A stretch of 64,000 nt of DNA from JANQMY01 sp965227095 (GTDB lineage Bacteria; Pseudomonadota; Alphaproteobacteria; JANQMY01). Under the pieces are notes generated by a model. It searched no databases. It was given only the letters and a program-made list of their open reading frames with translations, and was not told the DNA's origin. Where the stretch lies: positions 62,001 to 126,000 of the forward strand of contig CBDDFL010000002.1 in the NCBI GenBank assembly GCA_965227095.1. Reading direction: 5' to 3'. A program made the position numbers and the translations under genes. Positions 24,918 through 34,189 of the stretch are shown here, one piece after another. Within the stretch, counting starts at the first letter, position 1; every line of letters begins with the position of its first letter.

Positions 24918-26277
24918 CGATCACCGCACCGCCCGCTTGCGCGTGCTTCATGTCTGTTATTCAGACGGCAATGGCGGCGCGGCCATCGGCGCGCGTCGGT
25001 CGCATAATGCCATGCTGTCTCAAGGCATCGACTCGGTACTTGCTGTGGTTAAAAAGACCACGAACGACTCGCGGGTGATCGAGCTCCCTGAAAATCCGGC
25101 CCGGCGTTTTGTTTCCCGTCAACTGACGCGATGTGTTGAATGGTTCCAGACATCGGACAACAAGGTATTTCGCACACTGAATATCATTCCGATGGGGGCA
25201 GCTGACGTTTTAAATACGATAGAGGCCGACATCATCCAACTGCATTGGGTTGCGGCGGACACCGTTTCCATCAGCGAATTGGCTAAGCTGAATAAGCCGA
25301 TTGTTTGGAAACTGCCCGATATGTGGGCTTTCTCGGGTGCCGAACATTACAGCCAAATCGAAAGTGCCGACCGGTTTGCGGATGGCTACACCGCATCCAA
25401 CAGACCCAAGGGGCAAGCAGGGCTGGATATCGACCGTTGGATTTGGACCTACAAAAAAAACGTGTGGCGCGATGTGAACTTTAACATTGTCGGGCCCAGT
25501 AAATGGATTGCGGATTGCGCGCGCCGCAGCATCCTCTTTAAAAACGCCCGCATTCGCCATATTCCGAATCCGCTGGACTTGTCCCTTTACGCGCCACAGC
25601 CGAAATCTGACGCCCGTGCGGCTTTTGGCCTGCCGCAGGACCGAACGTTGGTCATGTTTGGGGCGCTTCATGCGACCACCGATCCGCGCAAGGGGTTTCA
25701 GCACCTTCAAGCTGCTCTGGATCACTTGCCGCAACATTTAGACCCCAACACCACGTCCATTGTGGTGATGGGGGCAGACGGTCCTAGAGGGCAAAAGACG
25801 GGCCCCTATGACACGCACTATCTGGGTGTCCTGCGAGAGGAAAAAGAAATTGTCGCGGCCTACTGCACTGCGGATGTTTTTGTTTTGCCGTGTGAAATGG
25901 ACAACTTGCCGAATGTGATCAAAGAAGCCACGTGCTGTGGGGTGCCGTGTACCGGGTTTGATGTTGGCGGCATGCCGGACATGATTGACCATCAAGAAAC
26001 GGGGTATTTAGCGAAACCGTATGATCCGCAAGACCTGGCGCGCGGCATCGGGTGGGTCGCGCAACACGCAACCGCCGATTTTCGCAAAGAAGTGCGGCGT
26101 CGCGCGGAACTCAAGCATGCAGAGCATGTTGCCGTTAATCGGTACGTAGAATTTTATGACGAAATTCTCGGCCGGCCGTCAGCCCCGGATCAGAAATCCG
26201 AACGCTCAACCGAGGACGCAAAAACGTCGGCGCAGGAACCGCAGAATGAGAATAACATCATACGGGAGGTCTTGTGA
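24907..26277 (+). CDS. Family-4 glycosyltransferase (WcaC-like)
   Basis: 456 residues with a GT-B fold. The N-terminal half has VLHVCYSDGNGGAAIGARRS and IIQLHWVAADT; KPIVWKLPDMWAFSGAEHY is typical of colanic-acid and exopolysaccharide GT4 enzymes. The donor site is ADVFVLPCEMDNLPNVIKEA, with the E-x7-E motif. It overlaps the epimerase gene, so both belong to one operon. It would transfer a nucleotide-activated sugar to a lipid-linked glycan on the cytoplasmic side. Confidence 0.85.
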   Translation: MTTDDHRTARLRVLHVCYSDGNGGAAIGARRSHNAMLSQGIDSVLAVVKKTTNDSRVIELPENPARRFVSRQLTRCVEWFQTSDNKVFRTLNIIPMGAADVLNTIEADIIQLHWVAADTVSISELAKLNKPIVWKLPDMWAFSGAEHYSQIESADRFADGYTASNRPKGQAGLDIDRWIWTYKKNVWRDVNFNIVGPSKWIADCARRSILFKNARIRHIPNPLDLSLYAPQPKSDARAAFGLPQDRTLVMFGALHATTDPRKGFQHLQAALDHLPQHLDPNTTSIVVMGADGPRGQKTGPYDTHYLGVLREEKEIVAAYCTADVFVLPCEMDNLPNVIKEATCCGVPCTGFDVGGMPDMIDHQETGYLAKPYDPQDLARGIGWVAQHATADFRKEVRRRAELKHAEHVAVNRYVEFYDEILGRPSAPDQKSERSTEDAKTSAQEPQNENNIIREVL

Positions 26278-26330
26278 CGTCGTTTAAAAGTCGAACAGTT
26301 CGACAAAACAACAGAACGTGGTGCTGAAAA

Positions 26331-28115
26331 ATGACGTCCTGCGCGCCCATTGCATTGTTTGTCTATAATCGTCCGGACCATGCGTCTCGCACGCTGGATG
26401 CACTTCGGTCGAATTCGCTTGCTCCTGATACAGATCTTTTTATTTTTAGCGACGGTGCAAAAAATGCGGCGGACGAACCTCACGTTGACGCGGTTCGCGA
26501 TATCCTGAAAGACGTCCGTGGATTTAAGAGTGTGTCCGTCGACCGGAGCGGGCAAAACAAGGGCTTGGCTCAGTCGATTATCGGCGGCGTCTCAAACATC
26601 GTGGACCGGTTTGGCCGCGTGATCGTCATCGAGGATGATCTGGTAACCCATCCCTCAACGCTCAGCTATTTCAATCAGGCACTGGATCATTTCGAGAATC
26701 ATCCAAATGTGTTTTCGATCAGCGCCTATAACCACCCAGCCGATATCATGCCGATTCCTCAGTCGTATGAGTATGACGTTTATGCCAATCCACGAATGCA
26801 ATGCTGGGGTTGGGCGACGTGGAAGGATCGCTGGCAGAAGGCCGATTTTTCAATGCCGGATTTTGAAGAATTCGACCGATCTGAAACCTTGACACGAGCC
26901 TATGCCCATTGGATCGGACAAGACAGTCTCAACACATTGCGCGCGCATATGCGGGGAGAACTAGACGTCTGGGCGTGCCGCTGGGTCTATACCCATTTCA
27001 AACATCAGGGTGTGTGCATATGTCCGACAAAATCATTGGTCGATAATATCGGGTTGGATGGCTCCGGCGAAAATTGCAGCTCTGTGACCCACCTGAAGAA
27101 CGAGCTGACTGCTGACAAGACGGCGTCCTGGCGTTTTCCGCCGGTTGCGTTTATCGAGCCGGCCATTTTTACGGCGTTTATGGACGTCACAGATCCGGGA
27201 ACACGAAGAGTGCCGGCGAACGGCCTGACTGTTCATAATCAGGCGGCTTCCGCAGGGCCAGGTTTGGCGGAGCGGTTCGCTTATTGGAGCGCACATCCAG
27301 GGAAGTTCTTAAGAAGGTTGCCGGAAAAAGGTGCGGAATATTTGGCGGGCTTATCCGGTCGATCGACGCATTTTTCAAAAGCGTCACTGCAGCGTGCGCA
27401 TCAGGAGCTATCGGCGCCACCGACGGTCCCGCTTGTTCGTCTTGGGACGGAGTATGGCGGCTGGCATGTCCCGCAAACCGGGTTGGGCCCTTCTGATGTG
27501 GTTGTGTCGGCTGGCGCGGGTGAGGACATCTCTTTTGATATGGAGTTGGCGGAAAGGTTCGGGTGTCGGATCGTGCTCCTAGATCCAACGCCACGCGCGT
27601 TCGATCATTTTTCAGAGACATCCGCATCAATACGCAGCGGCCGTGCAGCGGCCATAAATGGGTCTTCAACAGAGTTTTACCGGGCAAATCCGAAAAATCT
27701 TGACCATCTTACGTTTCAACCCTGGGGTCTTTGGCGCGAAACAACGCGTCTTCAGTTTTTTGAGCCGGAGAATCCAACTCATGTAAGCCATTCGATCGGT
27801 AACCTTCATCAGACAGAGAAAGGATTTGAAGCCGAATGCGTGTCGCTGAGCGACCTTATGGCGCGCGAGGATGTGTCGAAAGTGTCTGTGCTGAAAATGG
27901 ATATTGAGGGCGCGGAATTCGACGTGCTGGATCAGATGCTTACGACCAAAATTCGCCCCACTTTCTTACTGGTTGAATTCCATCCGGGTAAGGATGCTCA
28001 GGAAAGGACCTACCGTGGGCGGACCCTTCAAACCCTTAGGCGCCTTTATGACGAAGGGTACCGATTGGTCCAGTACAGCGGGTGGGATTATGTGCTTGAG
28101 CGTCAAGTGATCTAG
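26331..28115 (+). CDS. Fusion of a GT-A glycosyltransferase and a FkbM-type methyltransferase
   Basis: 594 residues. The N-terminal part (about 1-300) is a GT-A transferase: PIALFVYNRPDHASRTLDAL, VIVIEDDLVTHPSTLSYFNQ as metal site, and QCWGWATWKDRWQ. A linker of about 70 residues follows. The C-terminal part (about 380-594) is a FkbM-like SAM methyltransferase with VVVSAGAGEDISFDMELAE and VLKMDIEGAEFDVLDQML; its SAM loop is altered (SAGAGEDIS instead of the usual DIGANIG). One protein may add a sugar and then O-methylate it, capping the chain. It follows the GT4 gene by 53 bases. Confidence 0.82.
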   Translation: MTSCAPIALFVYNRPDHASRTLDALRSNSLAPDTDLFIFSDGAKNAADEPHVDAVRDILKDVRGFKSVSVDRSGQNKGLAQSIIGGVSNIVDRFGRVIVIEDDLVTHPSTLSYFNQALDHFENHPNVFSISAYNHPADIMPIPQSYEYDVYANPRMQCWGWATWKDRWQKADFSMPDFEEFDRSETLTRAYAHWIGQDSLNTLRAHMRGELDVWACRWVYTHFKHQGVCICPTKSLVDNIGLDGSGENCSSVTHLKNELTADKTASWRFPPVAFIEPAIFTAFMDVTDPGTRRVPANGLTVHNQAASAGPGLAERFAYWSAHPGKFLRRLPEKGAEYLAGLSGRSTHFSKASLQRAHQELSAPPTVPLVRLGTEYGGWHVPQTGLGPSDVVVSAGAGEDISFDMELAERFGCRIVLLDPTPRAFDHFSETSASIRSGRAAAINGSSTEFYRANPKNLDHLTFQPWGLWRETTRLQFFEPENPTHVSHSIGNLHQTEKGFEAECVSLSDLMAREDVSKVSVLKMDIEGAEFDVLDQMLTTKIRPTFLLVEFHPGKDAQERTYRGRTLQTLRRLYDEGYRLVQYSGWDYVLERQVI

Positions 28116-28202
28116 ATCAGAGTGGATACAGGAACATTTGACCCATCGACTTCTGATGAATAGGGGAAATAGGTGACGACACACTTGATCTGCCTCCACG
28201 GC

Positions 28203-28412
28203 TCAGTTGACGCCACGGAAACGCTTTGAAACGGCATGAACGGAGATATCAGGACTAGTATTGGCGGCGAAATATTGGTACGCAAATCTCTTGCGTTCGG
28301 CATGGGCATTCGCGGGAATGCCGTTTGTCGCGATGTCACCGATACTTTCGCCTAAGAGGCTGTCTGGCAGATTGAACTCGACGAAAAGAAAACCACTATT
28401 CCATGTCTGCTT
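28203..28412 (-). pseudogene. Possible C-terminal relic of a deleted gene
   Basis: In the 287-base gap before the gmd paralogue, the minus strand has a 69-codon open frame with no start codon. It reads NSGFLFVEFNLPDSLLGESI, then HAERKRFAYQYFAANTSPDI and ends SKRFRGVN. The composition is protein-like and ends at a proper TGA. I do not recognise the family. It overlaps the start of the gmd-like gene by a few bases, as expected for a gene end left behind by a replacement in this variable locus. Confidence 0.35.
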
Positions 28413-29449
28413 CTAATCGATCAGCATTGATATTTGGCGTCACGGGCCAAGACGGATCCATTCTTGCGCACCAATTGGTGGAGCAAGGATGGAAGGTCTA
28501 TGGTGGGTATCGCCGTGGTGGCCACAATAAACTCTGGCGCCTTGAGGAATTGGGCATCCTGGACAAGATTGAGCTGATCAACATTAATCTGTTGGAGCCC
28601 TTTCTGGTCTTGAATATCGTTTCTGATATTACGCCAGAGCATGTCTATCAGCTGGCGGGCGACAGCTATGTTGTTGACTCGTTCGAGCAACCACGGTCCG
28701 TGCTGGAAAACAATTGCATTAGTACGCTGAACGTCCTGGAAGCCATTCGGATCGCCGCCCCTGAGGCGCGGCTTTTCTTTCCCTCCAGTTCAGAAGTGTT
28801 CGGAAGTGCAACGGCTGGAAAAATGATGGACGAAGGCGGTCCCTTTTCGCCGCTTAACCCCTATGGTCTGTCGCGGCTTGCCGCTCAAAAACTCATTGAT
28901 ATCTACCGCCGCCATCACGGCCTGCACGCATGTTGCGGTATTATGTTCAATCATGAAGGCCCTCTTCGCGCTCGCAGTTTTGTCACCCGAAAGATAACCT
29001 ACAATCTCGCTCGGTTGAGGTCCGAAGGGGGCAGGCCGGTCACATTGGGAAATTTAAACACGCGCCGCGATTGGGGCTCTGCCGAAGACTATGTGAGCAT
29101 CATGCCCACCCTTTTGGACCTAGAAGTGCCTGATGATTTTGTATTTGCCACAGGCACCACAACCACACTGAGAAGAATGATTGAGGTCGCCGCCGATTAT
29201 GCAGGCTTTCAACCGGAATTCGATGGGGAAGGGCTCAACGAAGTGTGCGTTGATCGCAAGTCCGGGCAAATTCTCGTGGATGTGGGGCTCGAATTTTTCC
29301 GGAAGTCCGACACGCCGCCGCTGGTTGGCAACCCGGCCAATTTGAAGAATTCAACGGGGTTCAAAGGATCCCGAAAGATCGAGCAAACAATCGTGGAAAT
29401 GGTTCAAGCGGATATCGATCGGCGTGAAAAGGGAAATATCAACGTCTAG
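28403..29449 (+). CDS. GDP-mannose 4,6-dehydratase paralogue with altered active site
   Basis: 348 residues. Family traits are clear: FGVTGQDGSILAHQLVEQGW, GIMFNHEGPLRARSFVTRK, GNLNTRRDWGSAEDYV. The catalytic set differs from the true Gmd at 20305: the STSE motif is SSSE (Ser129 for Thr) and the YxxxK is Tyr154-x-x-x-Arg158 (PYGLSRLAA). The Glu is kept. It may act on another GDP-sugar, do a different oxidation-type step, or be impaired. It stands alone between gaps of 287 and 143 bases. Confidence 0.8.
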   Translation: MSASNRSALIFGVTGQDGSILAHQLVEQGWKVYGGYRRGGHNKLWRLEELGILDKIELININLLEPFLVLNIVSDITPEHVYQLAGDSYVVDSFEQPRSVLENNCISTLNVLEAIRIAAPEARLFFPSSSEVFGSATAGKMMDEGGPFSPLNPYGLSRLAAQKLIDIYRRHHGLHACCGIMFNHEGPLRARSFVTRKITYNLARLRSEGGRPVTLGNLNTRRDWGSAEDYVSIMPTLLDLEVPDDFVFATGTTTTLRRMIEVAADYAGFQPEFDGEGLNEVCVDRKSGQILVDVGLEFFRKSDTPPLVGNPANLKNSTGFKGSRKIEQTIVEMVQADIDRREKGNINV

Positions 29450-29592
29450 GCTGTTGTGGCGCCGTTTTCAGCGGCCCAACTAGATTTATTTGCTTTAACG
29501 TCTGTGTCCAGATCGTCCAAGAGGCGCGACAAAATCTCACAGCGCTGATACTATACCACGAATTTCCCAATCTTAGTGGTCGAGGTATCGCG

Positions 29593-30573
29593 TTGCCATC
29601 AAACCTATTGATAACAGGCGGGGCCGGTTATATCGGCAGTCACGTTGTGTTTGGGGCATTGGACGCCGGGAATAAAGTCACCGTGGTCGATGACCTGTCC
29701 ACCGGTCACCGGGCGTGCCTTCCATCAGACATCCATTTTGTGGAAGGGGATGTGGGTGACAAAGCGTTTATCGACGAGGTGCTGCGCAAGGTGGAGCCGA
29801 CAACAGTTCTTCATTTCGCGGGCTCAATTATTGTACCGGAATCGATTGCGAACCCGATCAAATATTATTCCAACAATACGTCCGCGTCCCTGACACTGAT
29901 TGAAGCCTGCGTTCAATCCGGCAGTGTCAGCGAGTTCATTTTCTCATCCACCGCTGCGATTTACGGAATGCCGGCGGGCGGCGTAGCAACCGAAGAAACC
30001 GAAGCCAATCCGATCAACCCCTATGGCCGGTCCAAATGGATGACCGAACAAATATTGTCCGATACATATAAGGCATACGGACTAAATTATGCAGTGCTTC
30101 GATATTTCAACGTTGCCGGTGCCGATCCTCAGAAACGGACGGGTCAATTCTCGCCGGATGCAACTCATCTGATTAAGAAAGCGTGCCAAGCGGCATTGGG
30201 CACCAATCCGAATATGCAAATTTTCGGTACGGATTACGATACTCCCGATGGCACCTGTGTGCGCGACTTCATCCACGTTTCTGATTTGGCAGACGCGCAT
30301 TTGAAGGTGATCGACTTACTGCGGCGGTCGGGTCACCCCCACACTCTCAATTGTGGGAACGGTGCCGGTTATTCGGTGCGTCAGGTAATCGCCGCAGTTG
30401 AGGCGGAAGTCGGCCATACAATCCCCGTTATTGAAGCCGAGCGCCGTGCGGGTGATCCGCCGAAATTGATCGCCGATGCCAGCAAGCTGCAGTCACTCAC
30501 GCGCTGGCGCCCGAAATTTACGGACCTCGCATCGATCGTGCGATCAGCGTTAGAGTGGGAAGAACGACTTTAG
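29593..30573 (+). CDS. galE: UDP-glucose 4-epimerase
   Basis: 326 residues, full family length. NAD loop LLITGGAGYIGSHVVFGAL, catalytic Ser in FIFSSTAAIYGMP, Tyr/Lys in NPYGRSKWMTEQIL, and the GalE block LRYFNVAGADPQKRTGQ. It interconverts UDP-glucose and UDP-galactose (or the N-acetyl forms) for the glycan. The start is a TTG after GAGG. It is convergent with the leftward operon that ends at 30636. Confidence 0.93.
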   Translation: MPSNLLITGGAGYIGSHVVFGALDAGNKVTVVDDLSTGHRACLPSDIHFVEGDVGDKAFIDEVLRKVEPTTVLHFAGSIIVPESIANPIKYYSNNTSASLTLIEACVQSGSVSEFIFSSTAAIYGMPAGGVATEETEANPINPYGRSKWMTEQILSDTYKAYGLNYAVLRYFNVAGADPQKRTGQFSPDATHLIKKACQAALGTNPNMQIFGTDYDTPDGTCVRDFIHVSDLADAHLKVIDLLRRSGHPHTLNCGNGAGYSVRQVIAAVEAEVGHTIPVIEAERRAGDPPKLIADASKLQSLTRWRPKFTDLASIVRSALEWEERL

Positions 30574-30635
30574 CTCTAAGCAAGCGTGTCTGCGAGAGAA
30601 GACCGTTCATTCAGTCGGTCGAAACGAATAACCGG

Positions 30636-31316
30636 TCAGTGCCAATCCAACCGAACTCTGCTGGACAGCCCCGCGTCTTGGATTAGCTTGCGCATCGCTT
30701 CTGTTGCGTCGCGCAGCAGCGGGTTCTTGCGTTCGTGCGTTTCGATGACCGCGTTTTCAATATGGTCAAACGATCCCTGCGCAACCAGATGGGGGATGAC
30801 GTCAACTTCCGCACCCTCAATGTCCATTTTCATTAAATGAATAGATTGTGGGAGACTATTTATGAAGCGCGCTAAATCAACTGTCTGTACGGAGACAGTT
30901 TCGTTTTGCAGTACGTTTGTCTTTTCCGCTTTGAGAGACGAACCTGTGGAAAAGGCTACCTCATTCTCTTTGTGTAATTCATGCAGATACAATGACGCTT
31001 CGCCGTCGCAATTGGAAACGGCAGCGTTATGAAGCGTGATGTTTGGCCAATTTCCCAGATTGCGCGACAACATTTCGAAAGCCACCGGATTTGGCTCGAA
31101 CGCGTGAACGATTGCGCCACGCAACCCCAATATGAAGCTCATTCGGCCAACATTGGCGCCCGCATCAATGACAAGGTTCCCCTTTACGGCCGAGTTGAGC
31201 ATTGCTGCCAGTTCTGGCTCGACGGACGCCGGCAGAAAGCGCCCCGCGCGATATTCCTTGAACCACTTCCAACTCGTTTTCGATAAATGCCGCGGAAAGG
31301 CAAGGCGTCCAATCAT
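30636..31316 (-). CDS. FkbM-family methyltransferase
   Basis: 226 residues. SAM-binding VIDAGANVGRMSFILGLRG and the family motif HLMKMDIEGAEVDVIPHL are intact. FkbM proteins O-methylate sugar hydroxyls in polysaccharides or secondary metabolites. It is the last gene of the leftward operon, 12 bases after a GT2 gene. Together with the FkbM domain at 26331-28115 and the methyltransferase at 33330, it indicates a methylated glycan. Confidence 0.85.
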   Translation of the reverse strand: MIGRLAFPRHLSKTSWKWFKEYRAGRFLPASVEPELAAMLNSAVKGNLVIDAGANVGRMSFILGLRGAIVHAFEPNPVAFEMLSRNLGNWPNITLHNAAVSNCDGEASLYLHELHKENEVAFSTGSSLKAEKTNVLQNETVSVQTVDLARFINSLPQSIHLMKMDIEGAEVDVIPHLVAQGSFDHIENAVIETHERKNPLLRDATEAMRKLIQDAGLSSRVRLDWH

Positions 31317-31328
31317 ACCAAGTTCATC

Positions 31329-32288
31329 CTACGATTCACGGTGGCCGCCAGCGCCGACCGCAGTTTCCCAAGCACTGCCAAAACGGGCGATCTGTATACC
31401 GATCACTTCAAAAAAGTAGTTCCTAAAGGTCGGGTATGTCTGCCGATCTCTCCAAACAAGCCCTTTCAGGGCGGACAATCCGATTAATCCCGAAAAACTC
31501 GCGCATCGCCCAATCGCGGCACCGCGGCTGCGCAATGTGACGACCTTATCTCTCGCAAAAATTTGCGCTGAAACGCGCCCATTGGCAAATCTTAGCCGGG
31601 CGATGTGCAAGAGGTCCAATTTTTCCGGTCGGACAAGGTGACGTAAGAAAACACCGGGATCGAAATAGACGAGGGCTGCGGGGTCTTTTTTCCGCAGCCT
31701 TATCTGAAAGTCAGTCTCCTCGCCATAGCTGATTTTGTTGCCTGACATTCCAAGTTCCGGATTGAAACCGCCCATCTCTTTGATGCGTTTGCGCTCGACA
31801 AAGAAATTTCCGCCGCTGATAAACTCAGTCGGTCCCAAGGCTCCCGCGGCAGATCTGCGTTTGTTGGAGCTTCCATATTTATCTTTGAACCAGGCGGGTT
31901 TTTGGCCCTGGTACCAGGGACCATAAGGACCTCCAAAGACGGCTGGTTGTTGGTTTTCTATCACTGCAAGGGCTGCGTCGAGCCATTTGTCGTCAACGAT
32001 GCATTCATCGTCAATGTAACCCACATATGTCCCGACCGCAGTTGCCGCGCCGCGATTGCGTGCATGGGACAAACCTTGCGCCGGTTCAAACACGTAGCGT
32101 GCGTTTGGTTTGTCGGCAATGAGGTTCTGTATGGTGTGGGCGGTGGTGTCGGTGGAGTTATTGTCAACCACGACAGCCTCGACTTGGTCGTGTTTCTCTA
32201 TCGCGTCGAGCACGGAAAGGAGGGCGGTGGCGGCAAGGTCCGCCCGATTATAGGTGCAGATGACAATAGAAAGAATAATGTCGTTCAT
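31329..32288 (-). CDS. Family-2 glycosyltransferase
   Basis: 319 residues. SIVICTYNRADLAATALLSV begins the GT-A fold; VVVDNNSTDTT and YIDDECIVDDKWLDAAL are the nucleotide and DxD sites, and YGEETDFQIRLRK gives the catalytic ED region. A weakly hydrophobic C-terminal stretch is present but no clear membrane helix. It follows the next upstream GT2 by 30 bases in the leftward operon. Confidence 0.85.
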   Translation of the reverse strand: MNDIILSIVICTYNRADLAATALLSVLDAIEKHDQVEAVVVDNNSTDTTAHTIQNLIADKPNARYVFEPAQGLSHARNRGAATAVGTYVGYIDDECIVDDKWLDAALAVIENQQPAVFGGPYGPWYQGQKPAWFKDKYGSSNKRRSAAGALGPTEFISGGNFFVERKRIKEMGGFNPELGMSGNKISYGEETDFQIRLRKKDPAALVYFDPGVFLRHLVRPEKLDLLHIARLRFANGRVSAQIFARDKVVTLRSRGAAIGRCASFSGLIGLSALKGLVWRDRQTYPTFRNYFFEVIGIQIARFGSAWETAVGAGGHRES

Positions 32289-32318
32289 TCTGATGGGAAA
32301 ACTGTGGGGGCGGTTTGG

Positions 32319-33299
32319 TTATGACGTGGCTTTAAGTTGATGCGAAAGGGCGCGCATTGCCATGTTCTGCGACACCCGCCCGATGGGGCGATTGCCCAGA
32401 CGTCGCCAAAAATTCCGCCAAACGGTTTTGTTTTTCTGGGGTGTCGATGTGGTGTGGAGAAATTTTTCCCAGATGCGCAGTAGATTTCGCGCGGCAACAA
32501 AGTCATCCCGCCCGAAAAGCGACCGGATGCCATGTTGAAACACGCCGCGCAAGTGAAGGAGGTCGTCCTCGGACATGTTTAAGGTTGGATCCAGTCGTGC
32601 GATGTTTCTGGCCGAGACTTTATTGGCAAATTTCTGCTGTTGGGGGCGCAAACGCCCACTGATGCTGTGGGTATTTATGCGGTAACGGACAAGCGTCTCG
32701 GGAAGATTGGATACGGTCCCCTTTTCTATGAGACGCGACCACAACTCATAATCCTGGGAGTATTGGAAATCTTCGTCGTAGAGTACCGGAGTGTCCCCGA
32801 GGCCCTCTCTCCTGAACATCATCGAACTATGGCAGAACGCATTGTGAAACAGGAGTTGCCAGGCGATTTCATGTGAGGCGGTTGGAACCTTGATGCTTCG
32901 GACCACCTGCCCGTCTTCATTGATGGTTTTGTAAAACGTGCCCAAGGCAAGCAAGCCGGCGTCTTCTTCAAATGCTTTGATTTGCTGCGCGAACCTGTTG
33001 GGTTCCGAGATGTCGTCGGCGTCTTGACGGGCGACCAACGCTCCGCGGGATTGATGGATTGCAACATTCAACGACTTTGTGAGGCCGATATTGGTGTCGT
33101 TCGGGATGATCCGTACCCGTTGATCCTGCGCGGCATACTGCGCTAAGCGTTCAGAACTGCCGTCAGTCGAACCGTCATCGACAATAAGAAACTCAAAATC
33201 ATCAAAGGTTTGCTGCAGAATGCTCTCAACCGCTTCGTCTAAATGACGCCGGGTGTTGTGAACCGACATAATGACAGAGATGGACGGGGCGCTGTTCAT
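32319..33299 (-). CDS. Family-2 glycosyltransferase
   Basis: 326 residues. ISVIMSVHNTRRHLDEAVES, FLIVDDGSTDGSSERL and LVARQDADDISEPNRF form a canonical GT2 catalytic domain, with YSQDYELWSRLIEKG further on. Such enzymes commonly build O-antigen or exopolysaccharide repeats. It belongs to the leftward operon, 30 bases after the methyltransferase gene. Confidence 0.86.
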   Translation of the reverse strand: MNSAPSISVIMSVHNTRRHLDEAVESILQQTFDDFEFLIVDDGSTDGSSERLAQYAAQDQRVRIIPNDTNIGLTKSLNVAIHQSRGALVARQDADDISEPNRFAQQIKAFEEDAGLLALGTFYKTINEDGQVVRSIKVPTASHEIAWQLLFHNAFCHSSMMFRREGLGDTPVLYDEDFQYSQDYELWSRLIEKGTVSNLPETLVRYRINTHSISGRLRPQQQKFANKVSARNIARLDPTLNMSEDDLLHLRGVFQHGIRSLFGRDDFVAARNLLRIWEKFLHTTSTPQKNKTVWRNFWRRLGNRPIGRVSQNMAMRALSHQLKATS

Positions 33300-33329
33300 A
33301 AGGTCAAACGAATTGCCTCTCCTAAGCCA

Positions 33330-34163
33330 TTATAAACGCGTTGCAATCGCGTACGCCCGGTGTTGGGACGCCGTAATGTGGTCGACGCGATAGTGCCCTT
33401 TCGCTTCCACAGCGTTGATCGCGGAAACGACACCTGGAAATTCCTGCGGTGTCACATCGTCGAAAACAATCATGTCACCTGTTTGTTGGCGAGAGGCGAC
33501 ATAATTGTATTCCTCCAACACGTCCTTCTCTTCATGGGTTGCGTCCAGAAAAGCAAAGTTGACGCGGCTCAGCCCAATCGTTTGTAAAAGATCACGGACA
33601 TTGCCTTCCACAAAACAAATACGCCGCAGCAGAGGCTCCCAAGGGGCTAAAATTTCAGATCGTGTTTTCTCGCGCTCCAAATCATCAATACAATTCCAGA
33701 TCATTGGGATGTGGTGGGGCAGACGGTCAAGCGTAACGATGGACCCCTCTATGCCCGCGTCCTCAAGCGCCCTGGACATGACAACCGAGGAAAACCCGCG
33801 CGCTGTGCCGGTTTCAAAAATGGTGACAGGGTAGTCGGGATCGTTGTCCAAATATTTCCGTAAGGTGGCGTAAAGGACCCGCCCATGTCCGTAGTTAAGT
33901 GGATTCTTCTTGACGACACATTGGGTATGGAGGGCGAGCTCATTCATCCAGCCAAGGTCGATGGCGAAACCGGTATTTTGTTCGACCGACTCAACCTCCG
34001 GATAGGATTGATCGCAGGCTTGTTGATGCAACGCCAAATAGGTTTCTCGATCGGCATGGGGGGCGGTGCCCAACGGGGCGGCGGCGCGCATTTGGGCTGA
34101 CGGAGCCGACGGCACAGGGGCAATCAACTGGCGGAGTTTTGATGTAAGTCCGGTTCCGAACAT
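33330..34163 (-). CDS. Class I SAM-dependent methyltransferase
   Basis: 277 residues. The SAM motif is TIFETGTARGFSSVVMSRAL; SIVTLDRLPHHIPMIWNCID gives the acidic residue at the end of strand 2, and VNFAFLDATHEEKDVLEEYN the motif of methyltransferase-24/CmcI-like proteins. The N-terminal 90 residues are a separate segment with no recognised fold. The target is probably a sugar hydroxyl. It lies between two glycosyltransferase genes in the leftward operon. Confidence 0.78.
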   Translation of the reverse strand: MFGTGLTSKLRQLIAPVPSAPSAQMRAAAPLGTAPHADRETYLALHQQACDQSYPEVESVEQNTGFAIDLGWMNELALHTQCVVKKNPLNYGHGRVLYATLRKYLDNDPDYPVTIFETGTARGFSSVVMSRALEDAGIEGSIVTLDRLPHHIPMIWNCIDDLEREKTRSEILAPWEPLLRRICFVEGNVRDLLQTIGLSRVNFAFLDATHEEKDVLEEYNYVASRQQTGDMIVFDDVTPQEFPGVVSAINAVEAKGHYRVDHITASQHRAYAIATRL

Positions 34164-34189
34164 AGGATTAAAGTGCGTGTTCCTGAGAT

